The notes below the pieces were generated by a model. It searched no databases. It was given only the letters and a program-made list of their open reading frames with translations, and was not told where the DNA came from. Positions 45,302 to 52,840 of a DNA stretch of 64,000 nt are shown here, piece after piece. Where the stretch lies: NCBI RefSeq assembly GCF_963931955.1, contig NZ_OZ008337.1, positions 310,001-374,000 of the forward strand, written 5' to 3'. The position numbers and the translations under genes were made by a program. This stretch comes from Wolbachia endosymbiont (group A) of Longitarsus flavicornis (GTDB lineage Bacteria; Pseudomonadota; Alphaproteobacteria; Rickettsiales; Anaplasmataceae). Position 1 is the first letter of the stretch. Each line of letters starts with the position of its first letter.

Positions 45302-45783
45302 ATGGATGACGGCACTAAAAGTCTTTTAATGCTTTGTGGCGCAGCATCGGTAATAGGTGCATTTACAGGTCTGGGATTGAGTTTTACAGCTTTATCACTT
45401 TGGTTATAGGTGGAATTGTTGGCTCCATAACTCCAGCATTGATTGCAGCTTTCTGTGCAGTAGCTTTGCTATGTAAATTTTGCACAAAGGATCCTATTGA
45501 AAAAGACAATAAAGAAAATACACTCCTTTTTGTTATTGGGACACTTGCAAGCGCTGCAATTGGAGTTGGCCTTGCTGCAGCCGCAACTGCTATTTTTCCT
45601 GGCGCAATGCTTGGAATGGGCTCTGCAGCTTTAGCAGGTGCAACAATAGGAGTGATAGCACCGATAGCAGGGTTATTTGCAACCATGGCTATAATATTTG
45701 CTGCTGAAAAAGTGAATGAATATATTATATCACCTATAGTTGAGTGTTTTTCTTCAAAAGAGAAGGGGTACGAATCACTTTAA
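45302..45783 (+). pseudogene. Frameshifted small membrane protein
   Basis: An ATG at 45302 with the Shine-Dalgarno sequence AGGGAGG (45291-45297) opens MDDGTKSLLMLCGAASVIGA...LSFTALSLWL and stops at 45409. The matching membrane protein continues in another frame (VIGGIVGSITPALIAAFCAV...) to 45783. A single-base indel near 45390-45405 therefore splits a protein of about 160 residues with four or so hydrophobic helices rich in Ala and Gly, including IGTLASAAIGVGLAAAATAI. Its family is unknown. A start inside the second frame (TTG 45334) is possible but gives an unnatural N-terminus. Confidence 0.6.
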
Positions 45784-45836
45784 ACCAATTAAGTAAGGTT
45801 TCTGCTTTCTGTTATTCTAGTGTGCAGCATAGTTAT

Positions 45837-45909
45837 CTAAGTGGAGAAAGTCACCTCTCCCCACTCGACTTCAAAACCGGACTTGTGACTTTCACCACAT
45901 CCGGCTTCT
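45837..45909 (-). mobile_element. Group II intron 3' end (domains V and VI)
   Basis: On the minus strand, 45908-45873 reads AGCCGGATGTGGTGAAAGTC and on to ACAAGTCCGGTTT. This has the catalytic AGC, the GAAA tetraloop and the paired arms of group II intron domain V. It is followed by a hairpin GTGGGGAGA...TCTCCAC (45864-45840) that fits domain VI. The 3' end of the intron would be near 45837. The rest of the intron and its reverse transcriptase are not found intact; IS-A copy 2 lies 240 bp upstream (intron orientation). It is a remnant. Confidence 0.7.
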
Positions 45910-46147
45910 CTCTAACTTGGTGTTTGTCATACATACTTCTCCATGTAATTAACATTTCAAAGCTTGGTAAATTTGTTTTTATAGCTTAAATACAGCATTC
46001 TCTATATTACTAGAGAAGTCCTATTCATTCATACCTAACACTTAATGTTGGCTCATAACATATTAACCACTACTCACAACTTTACCTTCCAAATTACAGT
46101 GTCCACGTCAGCATATCCTAAACATTACTTTAGGCCTTGGCTTCTTA
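45910..46147. other. Non-coding stretch, probably rest of the intron remnant
   Basis: No credible frame crosses this part. On the minus strand it leads directly into domain V at 45908, so it is likely the end of intron domain IV or the former intron-coded protein region, cut off by IS-A copy 2 at 46148. Identification beyond that is not possible by eye. Confidence 0.35.
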
Positions 46148-47010
46148 GAACCTGTACATGATCTCAAGAAAGGAATAAACTAAGAGATAATGTATATAAG
46201 TTAGGATATATGAGGAGTTTATACCCAAGTAATATAAGTCGGGAAAGATTTGAGATTATATTACCAGATCTAGAGTCCTGTAGAAAAAAAACAAAACCAA
46301 GAAAACTTGATTTGTATGATGTATTTTGTGGAGTGTTATACGTTCTGAAAAGCGTTTGTCAGTGGAGAATGCTACCAAAAGAGTTTCCAAAATGGCGCAA
46401 TTGTTACGACTATTTTAAGAAGTGGAGTGAAAAACCAGATGCAAATAAAGAAAGTGTTCTGGAGCTGGTGTTAAAAAAAAATAGTTGGCGTAGTCCGACA
46501 AAACAATGGTCGGAAAGAAAAAACCAGCTTCTGCATAATTGATGCACAGAGTGTAAAAAATGCAGATACTGCTGAAGAAAAAGGCTACGATGCAGGCAAA
46601 AAGATTTCAGGAATAAAACGCCATATTGCAGTAGATACGCAAGGTTTGCCACATGCAATTTATGTAACAACAGCAGAGATAACTGACCGTAGCAGTGCTG
46701 TGAGAATGGTAGAAAATGCAAAAGAAAACCTCTCGGGAGTTAAAAATGTACTGGTTGATGCAGGCTATACGGGAGAGAATTTTGCAACACAAATAAAAGC
46801 AACTATTGGTGCAACTGTTGAGGTAATAAAACGCAGTGAATTACATACCTTTGCTGTATTGCCAAAAAGATGGGTTGTAGAGCGTTCTTTTGCTTGGTTG
46901 GAAAAATGTAGACGGTTATGGAAAAATTGCGAGCGTAAACTCAACACCAGCTTGCAAATGGTAGTTCTTGCTTTCACTGCTTTGTTCCTCAAAAGATTAT
47001 GAACAGGTTC
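46148..47010 (+). mobile_element. IS-A copy 2 (IS5 family)
   Basis: 863 bp, with the same ends as copy 1 and flanked by TTA at 46145-46147 and 47011-47013. It is in the opposite orientation to copy 1. Both encoded frames match copy 1, which indicates recent transposition. Confidence 0.92.
46210..47002 (+). CDS. IS-A transposase, two overlapping frames
   Basis: The first frame (46210-46542) and the second (ending at 47002) overlap at a run of nine A residues, as in copy 1. DDE residues lie in IIDAQSVK, VLVDAGYTGENF and VVERSFAWLEKC. A one-base ribosomal frameshift would produce the full transposase. Confidence 0.85.
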
Positions 47011-47382
47011 TTAGACAATCCCTCATTATAGGTGCATACGGGTGGCTCCCTGCTTAAAGAATAAGAGCATCTATAATGTTACTCCGTTCCATGAAATTGT
47101 TTCATGTTAGCTCCGACCCACGGTGTGTGTTATACCAAAAAAAGAAACTTCATTATCATAATCATTTATACACCTGGAAGTTTTTGGATATAATTTTTCA
47201 GGAGTGCTTTTGCAGTTATGATCCACTAAGTCAATGGTGCTTTAAGTGCCCGTGCGTTAGCATGGTTTTGGATAGGAACGGTTGAACCATTGGTGGTATA
47301 TAACCCCGATTAGAAGAGTGTATTATTTAACCGTTCCAAGCTGAAGCACTTCTCTATTATAAATTATAAAGAGGAAATTAAC
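47011..47382. other. Gap between IS-A copy 2 and the IS110 fragment
   Basis: About 370 bp without a credible gene. It may hold the left non-coding end of the IS110 element that begins coding at 47383. Part may also be intron remnant. No repeat family from elsewhere in the window is recognised here. Confidence 0.3.
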
Positions 47383-47868
47383 ATGAAAAAAGTAAAAAAG
47401 AAAAAAATGAAAGGTGAGTTAAAAATGATTAATCCTGATGCAGCAGGAATTGATATTGGTTCGGAAGTACATTATGCATGTGTACCTGAAGGAAGGAGTA
47501 AGCAAAGAATTCAAAAGTTTGGGTGTTTTACAGAAGATCTGCATAATTTAGCAAAATGGTTGAAAGAATGTGGAATCAAAACAGTATCTATGGAATCAAC
47601 AGGAGTATACTGGATTCCTCCGTTTCAGGTACTAGAGTCTTATGGATTTGACGTAATATTGGTGAATGCACGACATGTAAAAAATGTTCCTGGTAGAAAA
47701 TCAGACGTCCAAGATTGCCAATGGTTGCAACAATTACATAGCTATGGGCTACTTCAAGGATCATTCAGGCCAGATGATCAAATCTGTGTGTTACGCAGTT
47801 ACATTAGACAACGAGAAAGCCTGATTAGAACTGCAGCTATACATATTAATCGTATGCAAAAAGCATTA
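47383..47868 (+). pseudogene. IS110-family transposase, N-terminal part only
   Basis: About 162 codons of the N-terminal DEDD domain: AAGIDIGSEVHYACVPEG (first Asp), VSMESTGVYWIPPFQVLES (Glu), VNARHVKNVPGRKSDVQDCQ (Asp pair), and IRQRESLIRTAAIHINRMQK. It is cut at codon KAL by IS-B copy 2, inserted at a TA. The remainder is not found on the other side of IS-B (48761 onward), so a deletion accompanied or followed the insertion. Confidence 0.85.
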
Positions 47869-48760
47869 GACTTCTTTCAAAATTGTTAGAGGGAGTGTAA
47901 GATGAAGTATTTGAAAGCATGAAATATAAGGAAATAGAAAAGTTAGAAGGAGAAAAGTTTCGACGTTTAACAGGGGTAAAAAAAGCAACATTTGAGCGAA
48001 TGGTAGAAATTCTAGAAGTGGAGGATAAAAGAAAAAAAGCTAGAAGTGGAAGAAAAAGTAAACTTTGCATAGAAGACAGGCTACTTATGGCACTGGAATA
48101 TATAAGAGAATATCGTACATATTTTCATATTGGGCAAAGCTATGGCATGAGTGAAAGTAACAGTTTTAAAATAATAAGATAGGTAGAAGACATATTAATA
48201 AAACATCCAGATTTTGCATTACCAGGAAAAAAAGAGCTATTAAAGAGTGATGTAGAATATGAAGTTTTAGTAATAGACGGAACTGAAACGCCAGTAGAGA
48301 GACCAAAAAAAAGCAAAAGCCCTTCTACTCTGGAAAGAAAAAAAGGCATACTATAAAAACACAAATAGTAACAGAGAAGAAGAGTAAAAAAGTCATATGC
48401 ACATCTTTCTCGAATGGTAGAAAACACGATTTTCGGATGTTTAGAGAATCAAAGGTAGCAATATTACCGGACACCAAAATCTTAGCTGATGCCGGCTACA
48501 GGGGAATGCAGAAGATACACAAAAATGTTGTATTACCGCACAGGAAAATGAAAAAGAATCCGTTAAGCAAAGAACAAAAAAAAGAGAACAGGGCACTTAT
48601 GAGCCAAAGGGCAATTGTTGAAAACGTAATTGGCTTATTGAAAAGGTTTAAAATCATCTCGGACAGGTATAGAAACCGACGAAAACGTTTTGGTTTAAGG
48701 TTTAATTTGATTGCTGCAATTCACAATTTTGAGCTCCATACATGAATTTTGAAAGAAGTC
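47869..48760 (+). mobile_element. IS-B copy 2 (IS5-type), nested in the IS110 fragment
   Basis: 892 bp with the same ends as copy 1 and TA on both flanks. It appears identical to copy 1 in all encoded pieces, including the nonsense codon. Confidence 0.9.
47919..48745 (+). pseudogene. IS-B transposase with the same nonsense codon and frameshift
   Basis: It carries the TAG after SNSFKIIR and the A-run frame change seen in copy 1. The catalytic pieces VLVIDGTETP, ADAGYRGMQ and AIVENVIGLL are present but split. Confidence 0.82.
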
Positions 48761-48863
48761 TACTATTTTGGATAGAATATCTTTCCAATATTTCATCAAC
48801 ATCCGGTTTTAATCTGGACCTTCTGGAAAACGACCTAATCCACTTACTATCCTTAAATAGCAT
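48761..48863 (-). pseudogene. Possible 5' remnant of an unknown gene
   Basis: On the minus strand, ATG 48863 opens MLFKDSKWIRSFSRRSRLKP and then VDEILERYSIQ before running into IS-B copy 2. The codon pattern looks natural and a stop lies just upstream of the ATG. The rest of the gene is absent, probably lost with the IS110 tail. The family is not recognised. Confidence 0.3.
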
Positions 48864-48942
48864 ATTCTTGATACATATATAATTTTCTCGCTATATTTTA
48901 TATAGCTTAAACAATTCTCGAAATGAGTTAATGAAAAATTAC

Positions 48943-48970
48943 TTGTCAATAATTGTTAATATTATATAAT
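48943..48970 (+). promoter_or_regulatory. Sigma-70 promoter for rpsA
   Basis: TTGTCA (48943-48948), a 16-bp spacer and a perfect TATAAT (48965-48970) end 32 bp upstream of the rpsA ATG at 49003. Confidence 0.65.
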
Positions 48971-49002
48971 ATATGAATTCTAATAAAGTTTAAGTTAAAG
49001 GT

Positions 49003-50655
49003 ATGAATAATAATAATCCAGTTGTAAATCTACCGGTTACTATCAGAAAGCTATCATCAAACAAGTTTATAGAAGAGATATTTCAAGGTCAATTTGAGGA
49101 TCAGGATAATGTCTTATTTGAGGATTCTTTTATTAATAAAATTAAAGAAGGAGATGTGGTAGAAGGTGTAATTACAAGAATAAACCCTAATGACGTTGTG
49201 GTTGATATTGGTTTAAAGTCTGATGGGAGAATTCTGATCAAGGAGCTTGGGTGTAATGATGAGGTTGTTATTGGTTCTAAAATTAAAGTTTATGTGGAAA
49301 GAATTGAAGATTATCATGGTAATGTTGTTCTTAGCCGTGAAAAAGCAATTAGAGATGAGAAATGGAATAAGTTGGAAGAATATACAGTTACAAAGGCTGA
49401 AGTAAGTGGAGTTATTAAACGCTCAATTAAATGTGGCTTTATTGTTGATCTTGGTGACGGAATAAGTGCCTTTTTACCGCTAAGTCATGTGGATTTGAAG
49501 CAAGTAAAAGACGCTAGGCACCTTGTTGAAACTGAACAAAAGTTCATCGTGCTTAAAATGGATAAGAAGCAGGGCAATATTGTAGTATCAAGAAAGCTGG
49601 TGTTAGAAAAATTGCACGCTGGTGAAAAAATTAAATTTTTAGAATCTTTAAATGAAGGCGATATAATAGAAGGGAAAATAAAAAGCATCACTCATTACGG
49701 TGTATTTGTCGGTATTCATGAATCAGATGCAGTGGGAGTTATAGATGGATTACTACATATTACAGATATCTCTTGGAGTAGGGTAAGTCATCCATCTGCA
49801 GTTTTTGCTTATGGCCAGGCTATAAAAGTTAAAATTATAAAAATAGATAAGGAAAATGCGAAAGTTTCCTTAGGTGTAAAGCAGCTAGAAGATAGCCCTT
49901 GGCAAGATGCAGAGTCAAAATATCCGGTTGATAGTGTGCATAAGGGTCATGTAACAAGTATAGAAGATTATGGATTGTTTGTTGAGCTTAGACCTGGGAT
50001 TGAAGGTTTAGTACACTCATCGGAAATAACTTGGGTTAAGAGCAGTTTGCCAGTTAGTAGTCTCGTAACAAGGGGACAAGAAGTACATGTAAAAATTCTC
50101 AGTATTGACATTGCTAAGAATAGGATGAGTTTAAGCATGAAAAGGTGTATAGATAATCCTTGGCAAGTATGTGTTAATAAGTATCCTCCTGGTTCTATTA
50201 TTTCTGGTGAGGTTAAGAATAATACCGGCTCATATATATCTGTTGCTTTCAATGATTCTGAAATAGATGAGAACGTAGAAGGGACAATCTATGTGAAAGA
50301 TCTAAGTTGGTCTAAAAATAGCTCAGATGAGATAAAGAAATATAATGTAGGTGATAAAATAGAAGCAAAAGTAATAAGGGCTAACGTGAATCGGGCAAGA
50401 ATTTATCTTGGCATAAAACAAATAGAGTATGACCCTCTTGAAGAACTAATAAAGAAAGTTGAGGTAGGCGATAAAATACAGGTTACTGTAGGTAAGAAAG
50501 AAGATAATGGACTAGTCGTTGAAGTTGAGAACGATGTAACCCTTCTAATAGATCAAGAGCATTTACCGGAAAATAAAAAGTTCTCTATATCAGAAAAAAT
50601 AGAAGTTGAAGTATTGGGTGTTGAAGAATATAACATAGTATTATCTGCTAAGTGA
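49003..50655 (+). CDS. rpsA: 30S ribosomal protein S1
   Basis: A 550-residue S1 protein, which binds mRNA at the 30S platform. Six S1/OB-type repeats are visible. They start at EGDVVEGVITRINPNDVVVD; KAEVSGVIKRSIKCGFIVDL; EGDIIEGKIKSITHYGVFVG; VDSVHKGHVTSIEDYGLFVE; PGSIISGEVKNNTGSYISVA; and VGDKIQVTVGKKEDNGLVVE. The third and fourth are best conserved. The length is normal. The ihfB-like gene follows after 29 bp, the order common in proteobacteria. Confidence 0.96.
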   Translation: MNNNNPVVNLPVTIRKLSSNKFIEEIFQGQFEDQDNVLFEDSFINKIKEGDVVEGVITRINPNDVVVDIGLKSDGRILIKELGCNDEVVIGSKIKVYVERIEDYHGNVVLSREKAIRDEKWNKLEEYTVTKAEVSGVIKRSIKCGFIVDLGDGISAFLPLSHVDLKQVKDARHLVETEQKFIVLKMDKKQGNIVVSRKLVLEKLHAGEKIKFLESLNEGDIIEGKIKSITHYGVFVGIHESDAVGVIDGLLHITDISWSRVSHPSAVFAYGQAIKVKIIKIDKENAKVSLGVKQLEDSPWQDAESKYPVDSVHKGHVTSIEDYGLFVELRPGIEGLVHSSEITWVKSSLPVSSLVTRGQEVHVKILSIDIAKNRMSLSMKRCIDNPWQVCVNKYPPGSIISGEVKNNTGSYISVAFNDSEIDENVEGTIYVKDLSWSKNSSDEIKKYNVGDKIEAKVIRANVNRARIYLGIKQIEYDPLEELIKKVEVGDKIQVTVGKKEDNGLVVEVENDVTLLIDQEHLPENKKFSISEKIEVEVLGVEEYNIVLSAK

Positions 50656-50684
50656 TAAGGTTTACTTATTTTGGCTTCATATAA

Positions 50685-50963
50685 ATGGCAACAAAATCTG
50701 ATATAATAGCGAGGGTAGCAAAAAGACATCCTTTTTTAGATAAGATTATTATAGCAGCTATAGTTGATAGATTTTTTGGGATACTTTCAAACACATTGAA
50801 ACATCATAATAGAGTCGAAATTAGGGGATTTGGTTCTTTTTCAGTTAGAAGTTATAACTTGAAAGAAGCAAGCCATTTAATGTTACAGAAGTTTACAAAG
50901 AATCAATACTTTAAAACATATTTTCGTAGCAGTAAAAAATTGTCTGACTTGATAAATGAATAA
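50685..50963 (+). CDS. ihfB: Integration host factor beta-like DNA-binding protein
   Basis: A 92-residue HU/IHF-fold protein that bends DNA. It has the N-terminal helices (MATKSDIIARVAKRHPFLDK) and the conserved VEIRGFGSFSVRSY of the family. The DNA-intercalating arm region is unusual: instead of the normal R-N-P-(K/R)-(T/S)-G sequence it reads NLKEASHLMLQKFTKN, so the Pro that wedges into DNA is missing. The position after rpsA fits IhfB. The divergence in the arm suggests weaker or altered DNA bending. Confidence 0.8.
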   Translation: MATKSDIIARVAKRHPFLDKIIIAAIVDRFFGILSNTLKHHNRVEIRGFGSFSVRSYNLKEASHLMLQKFTKNQYFKTYFRSSKKLSDLINE

Positions 50964-51035
50964 AAACTTATACCATAAATAAGATGAAAGTAGGGGTTTG
51001 AGTTTATACTGTACGATAGAAATTTTTAGCACCAT

Positions 51036-51362
51036 ATGCAAGTAGTAGAAATAGTTATACGTAATAACACATATAAAATATCTTGCGAAAGTGGGAAGGG
51101 GAACCATTTATTACGCCTTGCTAATAGTTTTGACAAGTTAGTTAGTTCTGTATCTCAAAAAACTGGAGGTAAGGGTTCGGATGCATTAAATTTCTTACTT
51201 GCAGCACTAATTCTTGAGGATAAAATTTTAGAATTAACAAAGCGATTAGATGAAGTAAATCAAGAGCGCGAAAAGTATAGAAACGAGAAAAGAATAGAAT
51301 ATACTGAGGTACTAGATAAGGTAAATAAGATTATCACTAATCTTGAGTGCATAAAGGATTAG
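51036..51362 (+). CDS. zapA: Cell division protein ZapA
   Basis: A 108-residue ZapA, which bundles FtsZ filaments at the division site. It has the N-terminal EIVIRNNTYKISCESGKGNHLLRLANSFDKLV typical of the family (given in parts: EIVIRNNTYKIS, then the Arg/Leu helix) and a long C-terminal coiled coil. The 3' end overlaps the convergent sdhE gene by 26 bp. Confidence 0.85.
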   Translation: MQVVEIVIRNNTYKISCESGKGNHLLRLANSFDKLVSSVSQKTGGKGSDALNFLLAALILEDKILELTKRLDEVNQEREKYRNEKRIEYTEVLDKVNKIITNLECIKD

Positions 51363-51615
51363 CTTCAATAAAGCAAGCAATTAAATTGACTATCTGACTA
51401 TTCAAGCCAGGAGGGAGGTTTGTCTTACGAGTTATGTAACAATATAATTCGTAATCATCAAGATCAACTATTTTTTCGTATTCGATTAGTTCGCTTAAGG
51501 AAAATTTATCAAGATATTTCAATGCGAAATGCCCTAAAAGTATATCGGTTTCTTTGCAACCCCTATGCCAACTTCTATACATCAATTTTCTTCTGAGTAG
51601 TGAGGTATCTGTCAT
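51337..51615 (-). CDS. sdhE: Succinate dehydrogenase assembly factor SdhE
   Basis: A 92-residue protein of the SdhE/SDH5 (formerly YgfY) family, which promotes covalent FAD attachment to SdhA. The conserved RGxxE motif is HRGCKETD (near residue 18). The family pattern RRKLMYRSWHRG...LGHFALKYL and VDLDDYELYCYIT is clear. It overlaps zapA tail-to-tail. Succinate dehydrogenase genes are not in the window. Confidence 0.9.
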   Translation of the reverse strand: MTDTSLLRRKLMYRSWHRGCKETDILLGHFALKYLDKFSLSELIEYEKIVDLDDYELYCYITRKTNLPPGLNSQIVNLIACFIEANPLCTQD

Positions 51616-51656
51616 TACAATTAAACTTTTTTTAATTTAAAAGTTAAACTAAATAC

Positions 51657-51700
51657 TTGTCAAGCGAGGCGCGTTTTAATATACTTAACATTTTGTTAAG
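51657..51700 (+). promoter_or_regulatory. Sigma-70 promoter with a palindrome at the start site (rseP-bamA operon)
   Basis: TTGTCA (51657-51662), a 17-bp spacer and TATACT (51680-51685) form a near-consensus promoter. The inverted repeat CTTAAC-ATTTT-GTTAAG (51684-51700) overlaps the -10 box and probable start site, where a repressor could bind. The GTG of rseP follows at 51715. Confidence 0.6.
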
Positions 51701-51714
51701 ATCTAAATATACAG

Positions 51715-52833
51715 GTGGAATTAATTTCTAATCTTATCCATCAATTTAGCGATGGAATATATTATTTTTTATCATTTTCTTTAATAATTTCTGTCATAGT
51801 ATTCGTGCATGAATATGGGCATTATGTTGTTGCCAAAGCATGCAAAGTTAAAGTTGAATCTTTTTCTATAGGCTTTGGCCCTGAAATTTTTGGTTTTAAT
51901 GATAAGTCTGGAACTAGATGGAAATTAAACGCTGTTCCATTGGGTGGTTATGTTAAAATGCTAGGAGATACTAATGCAGCGAGTGTCCCAGCTGATCAAC
52001 AAGAATTAACGGAAGAAGAAAAATTGTATTCATTTCATACAAAACCGCGGCATAAAAAAGCAGCAGTAGTTTTTGCAGGGCCTTTTGCAAACATGGTATT
52101 TGCTGTTATAGCTTTTACAATATTTTTTAGCATAGCAGGTTATTATCGCACTCCATCGGTGATTGGAAATGTAATCGAAGGCAGCGCAGCTAAGCAAGCT
52201 GGTTTGTTGCCAGGTGACACTATTACACAAATCAATGAGTATAAAATAAAATACTTTGAAGATATTTCGCGTGTGATAATGTCGAATCCTAAAACAAGAA
52301 TGGAGATTGAGTATAGCAGAAATAATGAGAAGCACAGGACCAGTTTAACTCCATTAATAATCAAGGACAAAGACGTTTTTGGCAACACAATAGAAAGAGA
52401 AACTATAGGGATTATTTCAGTCAATACATTAAAGCAGTCGTCTTTTCTTGGGGCTGTGAGCTTATCAGTAAGTGAAACTTACCACACTATGTGCTTAACG
52501 ATTAAAGCTATCTTTCAAATTATTGTTGGTAAGAGAAGTGCAAGTGAAATAGGTGGACCAATAAAAATTGCAAAATATTCAGGGCAGTCAGCTAAAAAGG
52601 GATTTATTATGGTTTTGTATTTCATGGCAATTATTTCAGCTAATTTAGCTGCGATTAACTTGCTACCAATTCCGCTACTAGATGGTGGGCATTTATTTCA
52701 CTATATTATAGAAGCAGTTATACGTCGAGATTTAAGTTTGAAATACCAAAAATATGCAGCTACTTTTGGTGCTTCCATATTGTTTTTGTTGATGGCAGTT
52801 GCAATCTCAAATGATATTAGGCATCTTTTTTAA
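51715..52833 (+). CDS. rseP: Site-2 protease RseP
   Basis: A 372-residue intramembrane zinc metalloprotease that in other bacteria cleaves anti-sigma factors and signal peptides. The active-site HEYGHY lies in the first helix (VIVFVHEYGHYVVAKAC), the second motif NLLPIPLLDGGHLF lies near the end, and a PDZ domain lies between (EGSAAKQAGLLPGDTITQIN). The start is GTG at 51715. It is the first gene of rseP-bamA-skp-fabZ; bamA begins 7 bp after its stop. Confidence 0.95.
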   Translation: MELISNLIHQFSDGIYYFLSFSLIISVIVFVHEYGHYVVAKACKVKVESFSIGFGPEIFGFNDKSGTRWKLNAVPLGGYVKMLGDTNAASVPADQQELTEEEKLYSFHTKPRHKKAAVVFAGPFANMVFAVIAFTIFFSIAGYYRTPSVIGNVIEGSAAKQAGLLPGDTITQINEYKIKYFEDISRVIMSNPKTRMEIEYSRNNEKHRTSLTPLIIKDKDVFGNTIERETIGIISVNTLKQSSFLGAVSLSVSETYHTMCLTIKAIFQIIVGKRSASEIGGPIKIAKYSGQSAKKGFIMVLYFMAIISANLAAINLLPIPLLDGGHLFHYIIEAVIRRDLSLKYQKYAATFGASILFLLMAVAISNDIRHLF

Positions 52834-52840
52834 GATACAT

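Noticed and set aside
45744..45989. 81-codon frame reading through the intron end
   Set aside because: It crosses domain V/VI of the group II intron remnant and has no ribosome-binding site or recognisable protein.
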